DNA of 64,000 bases. Source: Prorocentrum cordatum (lineage: Eukaryota > Sar > Dinophyceae > Prorocentrales > Prorocentraceae). Where the stretch lies: assembly GCA_963575745.1 (NCBI GenBank), contig CAUYUJ010014183.1, positions 62,001 to 126,000 on the forward strand. Direction: 5' to 3'. The notes below the pieces were generated by a model. It saw nothing but the letters and a program-made list of their open reading frames with translations. It made no database searches and was not told the origin of the DNA. The position numbers and the translations under genes were made by a program. This document shows positions 20,391 through 30,964 of this stretch, piece by piece; within the stretch, counting starts at the first letter, position 1; each line of letters starts with the position of its first letter.

Positions 20391-21995
20391 TCCAAACGCT
20401 CCCAAGCGCTCCCAGGCGCTCCCAGGCGCTCCCGCGCGCTCCCAGGCGCTCCCAAGCGCTCCGGGGCGCTCCCCGGCGCCCGGGGCGCTCCCCGGCGCTC
20501 CCAAGCGCTCCCAGGCGCTCTAAGCGCTCCCAGGCGCTTTCAAGCGCTCCCAAGCGCAGCCAAGCGCTTTCAAGCGCTCCCAAGCGCTCCCAAGCGCCAA
20601 GCGCTCCCACCGCTCCCAGGCGCTCACAAGCGCTCCCAAGCGCGCCGGGGCGCGCCCAGGCGCTCCCAGGCGCTCCCTGGCGCTCCCAAGCGACCGCAGG
20701 CGCTCCCAAGCGCTCCCGGGCGCTCCCAAGTGCCAAGCGCTCCCACGCGCTCCCAGGCGCTCACAAGCGCTCCCAAGCGCGCCGGAACGCGCCCAGGCGC
20801 TCCCAGGCGCTCCCTGGCGCTCCCAAGCGCCTGCAGGCGCTCCCAAGCGCTCCCGGGCGCTCCCAAGCGCTCCCAAGAGCTCTCGCGCTTCCAAGCGCTC
20901 CCAAGCGCTCCTAAGCGCTGCCAGCTGCTTTCACGCGCTCCCAGGTGCTCCCAGGCGCTCCCGAGAGCATCCAGGCGCTCCCACGCGGTCCCAGGCGCTC
21001 CCTGGCGCCCCCAGGCGCTCCCAGGCGCTCCCAAGCGCTCCCAGGCGCTCCCAGGCGCCCCCAGGCGCTCCCGAACGCTCCCAAGCGCTTCCAGGCGCTC
21101 CCGGGCGCTCCCAAGCGCTGCCAAGCGATCCCAGGCGTTCCCATGTGCTCCCAAGCGCTGCCAAGCGCTCCCAGGCGTTCCCAGGCGCTCCCAAGCACAC
21201 CCAGGAGGCGCTCCCAAGCGCTCCCAAGCGCTCCTGAGCGTTCCCAAGCGCTGTCAGGCGCTGCCAGGCGCCCCCAAGCGTTCCCAAGCGCTCCTCGGCG
21301 CTGCAAAGCGCTCGCAAGCGCTCCCAGGCGCTCCCAGGCGCTCCCACGCGCCCCCAGGCGCTCCCAAGCGATCCCAAGCGCACCCTAGCGTTCTCAAACG
21401 CTCCCAAGCGCTCCTCAGCGTTCCCAGGCGCTCCCAAGCGCTGCCAAGCGCTCCCACGCTTGCGAGCGCCTGGGAGCACTTAGCAGTTGCGAGGGGGCGC
21501 CAAGCCCGCCCCCTCGCGCTCCTCCTCCGCGCCGGCGCCCCCAGGCGTTCCCAGGCGCTCCCAAGCGCTCCGGGGCGCTCCCTGGCGCCCGGGGGCGTTC
21601 CCCAGCGCTCCCACACGCTCCCAGGCGTTCCCAAGCGCTCCCAGGAGCTTCCAGGCGCTCCCAAGCGCTCCCAAGCGCTCCGGTGCGCTCCCTGGCGCCC
21701 GGAGGCGTTCCCCGGCGCCCCCAGGCGCTCCCAGGCGTTCCCAAGCGCCCCCAAGCGCTCCCAAGCGCTCCCACGCGTTCCCAGGCGCTCCCACGCGGTC
21801 CCAAGCGCTCCCAAGCGCATCCAAGGCGCCCCCAAGCGCGCCCAAGCGCTCCCAGGCGCTCCCAAACGCTCCCAAGCGCTCCCAAGCGCTCCCAGGCGCT
21901 CCCATGCGTTCCCAGGCGCTGCTAAGCGCTGCCAGGCGCTGCCAAGCGCTCCCAAGCGCTCCCACGCGTTCCCAGGCGCTCCTAGGCGCTCCCAA

Positions 21996-22026
<31 letters not shown>

Positions 22027-22135
22027 TGCTCCCAGGCGTTCCCAAGCGTTTCCAAACGCACCCAAGCGCTCCCAAGCGTTCCCAGGCGTTCCCAAGCGCT
22101 CCAAGGAGCTCCCAAGCGCCCCCAGGCGCTGCTAC
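20230..22135. repeat. 10-bp minisatellite GCGCTCCCAG, longest array
   Basis: About 185 units, the largest minisatellite of the window, interrupted at about 21465-21545 by an H hairpin flanked by reverse-orientation units. The 728-residue and similar open frames over it are repeat translations. Confidence 0.95.
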
Positions 22136-22274
22136 CCACTCAGTTCGGCAAAGGGCACCAGAGAAGTCCGTGGCGCACAATGAGATGCGAGGGGGCGCCA
22201 GACCCGCCCCCTCGCGCTCCCCCACCCGCCAAATCTTCGAGGGTGCCATGTGTGAGCTCCAGCCAAGATGCGGC

Positions 22275-22383
<109 letters not shown>

Positions 22384-22462
22384 AGTCCCCCCATGCGAAG
22401 GGGGGCGAAGGGGGGTAGATTGACAGCTGGTTGACGCCCGAAGATGATCCGCCAGAAAGACC

Positions 22463-22667
22463 TTCCCCCCATGAGAAGGGGGGAGAGAGGGGGGTAGAAG
22501 AACCCTAAACCCTAAAGGGGTACTTTTGGGTGGGGGGTGGGAACGGGAACGAATAGCAGCCGACCCCCCCCAACCTCTTGAAGGAGGGGGGGTCGAGCTG
22601 CTTCCGCCCGGCGAGGCCCTAAACCCTAAACCCGAAACCCTAAACCCTAAACCCGAAACCCTAAATC
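22463..22667 (+). other. cassette tail type III
   Basis: Hairpin 1 TTCCCCCCATGAGAAGGGGG (22463 on), CCCTAAACCCTAAAGGGG, G-box TTTGGGTGGGGGGTGGGA, hairpin 2 GCAGCCGACCCCCCC / GGGGGGGTCGAGCTGC (about 22553-22603), then CCCTAAA units mixed with CCCGAAA. A near-copy of hairpin 1 at 22387-22405 is not followed by a tract. Confidence 0.8.
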
Positions 22668-22699
22668 TTTAATCTGTATAAGTATTAAACCCTAAATCC

Positions 22700-23265
22700 T
22701 TCTAAACCGGCCGCTATGCAATCCCTCCTCCATCCCTTGCAACAAATACGATTTCCTGATCATGCGATCAGAAAACCATATTTTTACAATGTATTCTGCC
22801 CGGCCGTGGTCGCGCCCCCGGCTTTTCCATTGCAAAAAATAGTATTTCCTGATCATGCGATCAGAAAACTATTTTTTACAATCTATTCTGCCCGGCCGTG
22901 GTCGCGCCCCCGGCTTTTCCCTGGCAGAAAATAGCATATCCTGATCATGCGATCAGAAAACCATATTTTTACAATGCAAAAAGCCCGACCCGGGTTGCGG
23001 CCGGGTATGTAACCCGGGATTTCATATGGTAAAAAATACTATAAACTTAAAATCCTGCTCTTGCAAGATGTGTCCATGCTCGCATTCCATTGCAAGAAAA
23101 AGGCACAGTGCACACGCGCGCGGCGGCCCCGTATGCGTACCGGAGTTTTATATTGTAAAACGTATTATAAACTGAAGATTCTGCTCTTGCAAGATGTGTG
23201 CATGGTAATATCCATTGCAATTATCCTGGCGAAAGACCCAACCATAAGCAATTGTTGGTAACGCG
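22700..23265. repeat. AT-richer dispersed repeats
   Basis: Three units (about 22736, 22832, 22927) with a TCCTGATCATGCGATCAGAA stem (CTGATC-ATGC-GATCAG), TTTTTACAAT and CCCGGCCGTGGTCGC. Then two degenerate units of the 127-bp family (ATCCTGCTCTTGCAAGATGT at about 23050, partly again near 23178). No gene seen. Confidence 0.75.
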
Positions 23266-23272
23266 TTGTGGG

Positions 23273-25128
23273 TGCCGCTTTCGGTGGGGCTCCATATGGG
23301 GCCACGAAGCGCTGCCTTGGATGGGGGAACCGCATGCGGACTGCGCCACCGGGGCGGGCCTTCGGTGGAGCTCCCTATGGGGCTACGAAACGCTGCCCTG
23401 GGTGGGGGAACCGCATGCGAACACCCCCACTGGGGCCCCCCACTGGAGCATTAGCTGGGGCCACGAAACGCTGCCCTGGGTGGGGGAACCGCATGCGAAC
23501 ACCCCCACTGGGGCCTTCGGTGGAGCTCCCTATGGGGCTACGAAACGCTGCCCTGGGTGGGGGAACCGCATGCGAACACCCCCACTGGGGCCTTCGGTGG
23601 AGCTCCCTATGGGGCCACGAAACGCTGCCCTGGGTGGGGGAACCGCATGCGAACACCCCCACTGGGGCCTTCGGTGGAGCTCCCTATGGGGCTACGAAAC
23701 GCTGCCCTGGGTGGGGGAACCGCATGCGAACACCCCCACTGGGGCCTTCGGTGGAGCTCCCTATGGGGCCACGAAACGCTGCCCTGGGTGGGGGAACCGC
23801 ATGCGAACACCCCCACTGGGGCCTTCGGTGGAGCTCCCTATGGGGCTACGAAACGCTGCCCTGGGTGGGGGAACCGCATGCGAACACCCCCACTGGGGCC
23901 TTCGGTGGAGCTCCCTATGGGGCCACGAAACGCTGCCCTGGGTGGGGGATGCGAACACCCCCACTGGGCATGCGAAACATGCGAACACCCCCACTGGGGC
24001 CTTCGGTGGAGCTCCCTATGGGGCTACGAAACGCTGCCCTGGGTGGGGGAACCGCATGCGAACACCCCCACTGGGGCCTTCGGTGGAGCTCCCTATGGGG
24101 CCACGAAACGCTGCCCTGGGTGGGGGAACCGCATGCGAACACCCCCACTGGGGCCTTCGGTGGAGCTCCCTATGGGGCTACGAAACGCTGCCCTGGGTGG
24201 GGGAACCGCATGCGAACACCCCCACTGGGGCCTTCGGTGGAGCTCCCTATGGGGCCACGAAACGCTGCCCTGGGTGGGGGAACCGCATGCGAACACCCCC
24301 ACTGGGGCCTTCGGTGGAGCTCCCTATGGGGCTACGAAACGCTGCCCTGGGTGGGGGAACCGCATGCGAACACCCCCACTGGGGCCTTCGGTGGAGCTCC
24401 CTATGGGGCCACGAAACGCTGCCCTGGGTGGGGGAACCGCATGCGAACACCCCCACTGGGGCCTTCGGTGGAGCTCCCTATGGGGCTACGAAACGCTGCC
24501 CTGGGTGGGGGAACCGCATGCGAACACCCCCACTGGGGCCTTCGGTGGAGCTCCCTATGGGGCCACGAAACGCTGCCCTGGGTGGGGGAACCGCATGCGA
24601 ACACCCCCACTGGGGCCTTCGGTGGAGCTCCCTATGGGGCCACGAAACGCTGCCCTGGGTGGGGGAACCGCATGCGAACACCCCCACTGGGGCCTTCGGT
24701 GGAGCTCCCTATGGGGCTACGAAACGCTGCCCTGGGTGGGGGAACCGCATGCGAACACCCCCACTGGGGCCTTCGGTGGAGCTCCCTATGGGGCCACGAA
24801 ACGCTGCCCTGGGTGGGGGAACCGCATGCGAACACCCCCACTGGGGCCTTCGGTGGAGCTCCCTATGGGGCTACGAAACGCTGCCCTGGGTGGGGGAACC
24901 GCATGCGAACACCCCCACTGGGGCCTTCGGTGGAGCTCCCTATGGGGCCACGAAACGCTGCCCTGGGTGGGGGAACCGCATGCGAACACCCCCACTGGGG
25001 CCTTCGGTGGAGCTCCCTATGGGGCCACGAAACGCTGCCCTGGGTGGGGGAACCGCATGCGAACACCCCCACTGGGGCCTTCGGTGGAGCTCCCTATGGA
25101 GCCACGAAGCGCTGTAATGGGTGGGTGA
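23273..25128. repeat. 77-bp minisatellite with alternating A/B units
   Basis: About 24 copies of a 77-bp unit containing GGAACCGCATGCGAACACCC and TTCGGTGGAGCTCCCTATGG. From about 23530 units alternate GGGGCTACGAAACG and GGGGCCACGAAACG, i.e. a 154-bp higher-order dimer. Alternation breaks at about 24562/24637 and 24946/25022. All three plus-strand frames are open across the array (77 is not a multiple of 3), giving 500-700-residue repeats that are not supported as protein. Confidence 0.95.
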
Positions 25129-25132
25129 AACG

Positions 25133-25222
25133 CAGAGAGGAGGGAGGAGAGAGAGGAGGAGGAGGAGGAGGGAGGAGGAGGGGGAGGAGGAGGAGAGGAG
25201 GAGAGGAGGAGAGGAGAGGACG
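25133..25222. repeat. (GGA)n-type microsatellite
   Basis: Imperfect GGA/GGAGGGA tract directly abutting the degenerate last 77-bp unit. Similar plus-strand tracts lie at 34505, 37934, 47631 and 54306. Confidence 0.9.
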
Positions 25223-25259
25223 CGGGCACCGTCTCTTCAAAACGAGGACCCAACACCAC

Positions 25260-25480
25260 AGGATGGTTGGGAAAAAAAAAATGCGGCAAAGTGCACAAGC
25301 GCGCGGCGGCCGCGCGATCATGGCCAACTCCTTTGGAAATTTCAATGTTTTTTTCAGCACTGGTGCTATGCGACAGCCACGCTAGAGGCTGCGGTTATCC
25401 AGATGTTGTGGAACTCGCCTTTGTGCTAATCTATGTTATGCTGGCATAGCATACGAGAGGCGTTGCATAGCACAGCGCGT
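25260..25480 (+). repeat. dispersed repeat R1, copy 1
   Basis: Segment with GCGGCGGCCGCGCGATCATG, CAATGTTTTT and ATGCTGGCATAGCATACGAG, present again at 27055-27240 with few changes. Both copies precede CCCGACCC repeats. ATGCTGGCATAGCAT is a short inverted repeat. No ORF family recognised. Confidence 0.75.
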
Positions 25481-25489
25481 TGAGGTCGG

Positions 25490-26012
25490 GCGAACCCTAG
25501 AGTCAGCCCGACCCGAACCGACCCGCTTGTTAGGGTTCACGCGTGTCAAGTGTATACGCACCATACTTTAATGTCTCGCCCGCCCGACCCGACCCGCCCG
25601 CTAGGGCCCGCCCGACCTGACCCGACCCGCCCGTTAGGGTCCGCCCGCCCGACCCGACCCGACCCGCCCGTCAGGGTTCACGCGTGTCAAGTGCACGCGC
25701 ACCATACTTTAATGTCCCGCCCGCCCGACCCGACCCGCCCGCTAGGGTCCGCCCGACCTGACCCGACCCGCCCGTTAGGGTCCGCCCGCCCGACCCGACC
25801 CGACCCGCCCGTCAGGGTTCACGCGTGTCAAGTGCACACGCACCATACTTTAATGTCCCGCCCGCCCGACCCGACCCGCCCGCTAGGGTCCGCCCGACCC
25901 GACCCGACCCGCCCGTTAGGGTCCGCCCGCCCGACCCGACCCGACCCGCCCGTTAGGGCCCCGCCCGCCCGACCCGCCCGTTAGGGTCTCGCCCGCCCGA
26001 CCCGCCCGCTAG
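25490..26012. repeat. CCCGACCC repeat with ~141-bp higher-order unit
   Basis: AGGGTTCACGCGTGTCAAGT recurs at about 25532, 25673 and 25814 (141-bp spacing). Each unit holds several CCCGACCC runs plus GCTAGGG, GTTAGGG and GTCAGGG boxes and the stem GCGTGT/ACACGC. Confidence 0.85.
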
Positions 26013-26142
26013 GGTATAACATGAGAGGAGAGATGATCTTTATGTGGGGGTGGAGATGCGGGGGGGATTGATAGCCGCCGCAGGTGGGTGCCTATGCGGG
26101 TAGGTATTCTTGGCCTTGCCCTGTTAGACCCTAAACCCTAAA
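26010..26142 (+). other. cassette tail type VI, copy 4
   Basis: TATAACATGAGAGGAGAGAT, ATGATCTTTATGTGGGGG, G-box, CCGCCGCAGGTGGG, GTTAGA, two CCCTAAA units. Closest in sequence to copy 1. Confidence 0.75.
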
Positions 26143-26214
26143 TCTCTAATCTTATTATTATTAAACCCTAAACCCTACAGAGGCGGCTTCTTGCGGTTCG
26201 CCATGTAAGCCCCC

Positions 26215-26582
26215 TCACCATCCTATGCAAAACATACTATTTCCTGATCATGCGTGCTCCCAGGCGCGCTCCTGGATCGAGCCTGCTATGGGGATCTTTA
26301 CGACCCGCTATGTAAACCACACACAATCCTATGCAAAACATACTATTTCCTGATCATGCGTGCTCCCAGGCGCGCTCCTGGATGGAGTCTGCTATGGGGA
26401 TCTGTACGACCCGCCATGTAAACCACCCACAATCCTATGCAAAACATATTATTTCCTGATCATGCGTGCTCCCAGGCGCACTCCTGGATCGAGCCTGCTA
26501 TGGAGATCTTTACATCGCTATGTAAACCACCTACAATCCTATGCACAACATACTATTTCCTGATCATGCGTGGTCCCGGGCG
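26215..26582. repeat. AT-richer ~110-bp repeat
   Basis: Four units of the 3.6-kb family, marked by TTTCCTGATCATGCGTG(C/G)T at about 26241, 26347, 26453 and 26558. Spacing is 105-106 bp, more regular than the copy at 3626-4045. Confidence 0.85.
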
Positions 26583-26692
26583 TAATCTTTATGTGGGGGT
26601 GGAGATGCGGGGGGGATCGATAGCCACCGCAGGTGAGTGCCTATGCAGGTAGGTATTCCTGGCCTTGCCCTGTTAGACCCTAAACCCTAAAT
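26583..26692 (+). other. cassette tail type VI, copy 5
   Basis: Truncated at its left: begins at TAATCTTTATGTGGGGG, G-box, CCACCGCAGGTG, GTTAGA, CCCTAAACCCTAAA. Confidence 0.7.
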
Positions 26693-26719
26693 CTCTAATC
26701 TCTATTATTAATAAACCCT

Positions 26720-27240
26720 AAATCCTTCAAAACCGGCCGCTATGCAAACCGGCCTCCATCCTATGCAAAAAAATATGTTCCTGATCATGCGCTCTGAAAG
26801 CGATGTTTTTTACAATGGATCGTGACCGGGTCTATCCGCGAACCCAGCTGATCCCGGTCAAAAAAACACTATATCCTGATCATGCGCATCGAATTTATCA
26901 GAAAACCACATTTTTTATAATACATTCTGCCCAACCCCAGTCGCGGGCGTGGAAGTGTACCGGAGTTTTGTGTTGTAAAAAAATACTATAACCTTAACAT
27001 CCTGCTCTTGCAAGATGTGTGCATGGTACTATTCTATCGCAAAAAAATCGACAAAGTGCACAAGCGCGCGGCGGCCGCGCGATCATGGCCAACTCCTTTG
27101 GACATCTCAATGTTTTTCAGCACTGGTGTTATGCGACAGCCACGCTAGAGGCTGCGGTTATCCAGATGTTGTGGAACTCGCCTTTGTGCTAATCTATGTT
27201 ATGCTGGCATAGCATACGAGAGGCGTTGCATAGCAAAGCA
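26720..27240 (+). repeat. AT-richer repeats and dispersed repeat R1, copy 2
   Basis: Degenerate unit of the 127-bp family (26750-27060, with TCCTGATCATGCGCATCGAA) followed by R1 (27055-27240). The order mirrors 22.7-25.5 kb but without the 77-bp array. Confidence 0.7.
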
Positions 27241-27244
27241 CGTT

Positions 27245-27610
27245 GAGGTCGGGCGAACTCTAGAGTGCGCCCGACCCGACCCGACCCGCTTGTTAGGGTT
27301 CACGCGTGTCAAGTGTACACGCACCATACTTTAATGTCCCGCCCGCCCGACCCGACCCGCCCTTCAGGTCCGCCCGACCCGACCCGACCCGCCCGTTAGG
27401 GTCCGCCCGCCCGACTGCTTCGCTTTGCTATGCTCTGCTATGCTACACTATAGGTTTCCCACTTTGTGGGGAACCTATGCTTTGCCATGCTCTGCTATGT
27501 TGTGCTATGCTATGCAATGCCATGCTACACTATATGTGTTTTGGGGGAACCTATGCTTTGCCATGCTTTGCTAAGCAATGCTATACCATGCTATGCTATG
27601 CTACAGCCAC
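27245..27610. repeat. CCCGACCC repeat then TATGC repeat
   Basis: CCCGACCC/GTTAGGG block (27245-27410) followed by the TATGC block (27418-27605), as at 4046-4420 and 8515-9005. Confidence 0.8.
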
Positions 27611-27611
27611 G

Positions 27612-27757
27612 CTATGACATGATAGAATATATGATCCTTATGGGGGGGTGGAGATGCGGGGGGGAATGATGGCGACCGCAGGTGGGTTCCGTTGAAGGTT
27701 GTAATCGTGGCCTTGCCCTGTTAGACCCTAAACCCTAAACCCTAAACCCTAAACCCC
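27612..27757 (+). other. cassette tail type VI, copy 6
   Basis: ATGATCCTTATGGGGGGGTG, G-box GATGCGGGGGGGAATGATGG, GTTAGA and four CCCTAAA units. Confidence 0.75.
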
Positions 27758-28145
27758 TGGAGCGCTTGGGAGCGCTTGGGAGCGCTTGGGAGCGCTGGGA
27801 ACGTTTGGGAACGCCTGGGAGCGCTTGGAAACGCTTGGGAGCACCCAGGACCTCCCCCCAGGAGCCCCCAGGAGCCCCCCAGGAGCCCCTAGGAACCCAC
27901 TAGGGGCCCTCCTGAAGGGCCATCTAGGTTTCTCCCAAGGCCTTCCAAGGCACCCCTGGCGCCCTTCACTGTGAATCAGCTGCCGCCCAGGGCCCAGGGC
28001 GCTCCTGGGCGCGCCAGCTGGATTTCGAGTTCAAGAGTAGCGGTATCGGCGGAGCGAGCGAAGCGAGCGGAGCCGGCGCCACGAGCGCACAATCAAACGC
28101 CCGCGCGGCGTTTCACCCCAAACTCTTTCCCCCGACGTGAAGCGT
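27757..28145 (+). other. reverse 10-bp array and short unique region
   Basis: Reverse-oriented 10-bp units (27757-27845, GGGAGCGCTT), then GGAGCCCCCAGGAGCCC-like sequence and a unique GC-rich piece. No gene recognised. The 27971-28204 open frame has no identifiable domain. Confidence 0.55.
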
Positions 28146-28437
28146 CAACCCTAAACCCTGGAGCCCTAAAAGAAAGAGAACCTCGACTACCGAATGAACC
28201 CTAAACCATAATAGAGAAAGCCGTGGGTGGTTCGCCGCCCTAACGGGCGCGGGGTGGGAATGTGAAAAGGAGAGCTGGCCCCGTAGCCGAAACATGATTC
28301 CGCTCAACATGATGTCACCACAACACGATTACCCACCCCCACTCCATTTTATGGGTGGGGGTGGTCTTCCACGAATGATGATCAGCAAGCGCTGACAGAG
28401 GACACCCTAAACCCTAAACCCTAAACCCTAAACCCTA
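28145..28437 (+). other. cassette tail type IV
   Basis: Two isolated CCCTAAA units (about 28150, 28198), G-box GTGGGTGG ... GGGGTGGGAATG split by a CGCCC-TAA-CGGGCG stem (28221-28262), an inverted repeat ACCCACCCCCAC / GTGGGGGTGGT-type (about 28331-28364), then four CCCTAAA units (28406-28437). Most diverged tail, same order of parts. Rightmost cassette end before 60.7 kb. Confidence 0.7.
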
Positions 28438-28439
28438 CT

Positions 28440-29435
28440 GCCATACCATGTCTTTCCCGCTCCCATTCATCCCAGGGCCAACCATATTGAGACTTTCTGG
28501 ACCATTCGTTCGTATTCAAACCCACACACGCCCAGACCCACTCACACCCAGCGTTGGACTCAACCACCTCGAAATGATTACAATACGCGCCAACATGTAT
28601 ACGGATTCCCCGCCGTCGCCCTCCTTCTCACCTGCCTCCACGCCTCTTCTCTTTTTAATCCTCCCTCCTCGTACCCTCTTCCCACTGCCTCGTCCAAGCC
28701 CGGACCTCGAGCATGCTGTTCCCCTAACACGGTTCCGCGCCGGAGCCCCTGTGCAGCAGCACGATCGCGGCACCCATTCAGGAAGTAACGAGCAGGTCCC
28801 TCTGCTGTGTCCCCGCCTTCCTCCCACTCATCCCTCGTGTGTGCCGCCGTCGGCGAATCAGGTGCCAGGGCGCCTGCCTTGCACTACTTTCGCCATCCCG
28901 CGCTGCATTTCCCCCTCATGCTGATGGGCACCAATACGCCATGATTCCTGAGCTGCCTGGACCATACTGGGTGTGCGAAGCTGCTCATCAAAGACACGCC
29001 TCGCCACGCATCTTGCAACAAACGGCCGAGGAGGGAGGGGCCCTGTTTCATCGCTTCTTCCGCATGGTACAATGGCGCAGACCGTGTGCGAACCAACTGC
29101 GGCACACGTGCCTACCTGACTGCATTAAGTGCAAACAAAAACTTTGGGGCAGCGAGGTAGCCGCCAACGCGCAGGAGGAGCCGAGAGAATGGCGAGAATA
29201 GCGGCGAACTGGCGATCGCATACTGCATGCCGTCGGGTGGGCGGGGCATGCTCCAAGGACAGCAAAGAACGACACGCACGCGTATCGATTACGTAAGCAC
29301 GCTGACAAAGGCCAATGGGGCTACATGGGACACATCATAAACATTATCATTCGCTGGCCCAACTGGCCAATGCGTGCTATAAACTCTAGGGAATCAACTC
29401 TGTCCAAGATCGCTCCAAGAAGGACCCAAGATGGG
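28440..29435. other. no recognised gene
   Basis: Lower-repeat sequence. The plus-strand 158-residue frame at 28448-28924 is proline/serine-rich without recognisable domains, and short frames follow. I cannot support a gene or RNA here. Confidence 0.4.
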
Positions 29436-29780
29436 AAAAGTGAAGGGGCTTGCGGAGCCTTTCCCTCCAATATGGCTCCCAAGGCCCCAATCTTTCCAAA
29501 AGAAAGCTCGCAACGCGCCCAAGAAACTAGCAAACGGGCTCCCAAGACGCCCCAAGAGGCCCCCAAGAAACACTAAAATGCCACCGCGAAGTCCCCATGA
29601 GGGCCGCGAGATCCACCAAGAGAGCCTAATATGAATCCGAGAGGCCTCTGACCCACAACCCACGCACGTCTGCTGGTTGGTTCAAAGCATCTCATAAGGC
29701 CACCACGAGGCGCCCGAAAGGCTCCCAGACCTCTTCAGGAGCCCCCCCGAGGCTCCCAAGAAACTCCGTAACCGATCCCA
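29436..29780 (+). repeat. degenerate GGCCCCCAAGA-type repeat
   Basis: Runs of CCCAAGA, GGCTCCCAAG and GAGGCCCCCAAGAAAC-like units with APKTPQEAPKK-like translations. It is the complement-strand counterpart of the 63110-63800 array, so the family lies in opposite orientations at the two places. Confidence 0.65.
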
Positions 29781-30395
29781 AGATACCTCTACACGGCCTC
29801 CTCCTCATCCTCCGCATCCTCTTCCTCCTCCTGCTCGTCCTTCTCCTCACGTTGCCAGAACATTCAATCGCAACACCCTCACTCTAATCGCTGTGGACGT
29901 GCACCCCGCAAAGCGAGAGAAATACCCCAGAGAGCGCGATGTGATCCAAGATGCCACCCTGAGAAGCTCCCAAACAGCCTCTCGGCCCCCGCAAGCACGC
30001 AGGCAAATGCCATACATGCTGAAATATGGGCCGGCGGAACTCGCGAGGCGAATGAATAACACCAATGGCAATGTTATTACGCTATTGAGGCGGACAAGCA
30101 TAGTCTCGCAAATGGGACGGCTTCTGACAATCACACTCGTCTGCCAAACATGCATCAAGGAATGATGGGAAGGAACAGGCGGAGGAAGACGGATGGAGGA
30201 AGCGGGAGTCATGATTCAGGAGGCAGCCTGGCAATTCGATCAACAATGACCTCCGACGTCAAAAGGGCGCTGCTCAATTCCCCCAACACATCAACCATAA
30301 TACATGTCTCTGAACGCGCGTGATTCCCTCGGCCCGGAAAACAAAGTCCACAACCCGACCGCATTCTTAGAATCCTAGAATGCCCCCTTTTGTAA
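29781..30395. other. no recognised gene; short CCT-rich tract
   Basis: A CCT-rich stretch (29798-29850, TCCTCATCCTCCGCATCC-like) and otherwise unique sequence. Open frames of about 90-120 residues on both strands have no identifiable motif. Confidence 0.4.
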
Positions 30396-30855
30396 GACAA
30401 ACTGATTCCGCGCACCTGAGGTCACGACCCATCATAAAAAACATAGGTCCGCGCACCCGAGACGACGACGCCTTGTAAACAACACTGAATTTGCGCTCCC
30501 AAGGGAATATTCTGATCACTCGCAAGGCCACGATCAATAGAAAAAGCTGGTTCGCTCCTGGCGCCCCGATCCACGAGCCTCCCATCATGGATCCAGACTC
30601 CCACGACCGCGATCCTTCGTTAATGGGTTCGCGCTGCTGGAGACACGGTCCTTCGTAAAACCCAAGGGTCCGCGCTCCCGAAGCCACGAGACTAGTAAAA
30701 GCCACCCAAAACCAAAGGGCCTGAGCTCCCGACACCACAGTTAGAACAATAAGAAGGTCCGCGCGCTCCCCAAACCACGACCCCTCGTCGAAAACATCGA
30801 TCCGCAGCCCCGAGATCACGAAGACCGACAGAGCGAACACAATGGGAACATAGAA
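30396..30855. repeat. degenerate ~45-65-bp repeat
   Basis: Recurring GGTCCGCGC(T/A)CCCGA followed by CCACGA and a TCGTAAAA-like piece (about 30449, 30690, 30752). Spacing is irregular and the units are old. Minus-strand frames with RGAR-like peptides follow the repeat. Confidence 0.55.
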
Positions 30856-30964
30856 GACATTCTAGTTTAAACAATACAACTTGCCACCGCTACGGTATCA
30901 TTTGTCTGTAATGCAACATGCTCTGTGATGACCCGCCGGCAAGACAGGTTGGCATAAGTCAACA

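Noticed and set aside
23273-25128. CRISPR-like array
   Set aside because: The units are contiguous 77-bp repeats without unique spacers, and there are no cas genes. It is a minisatellite.
23198-25385. 639-, 705- and 523-residue frames over the 77-bp array
   Set aside because: Three overlapping frames are open at once because the unit has no stop in any phase. No start context, no composition bias favouring one frame.
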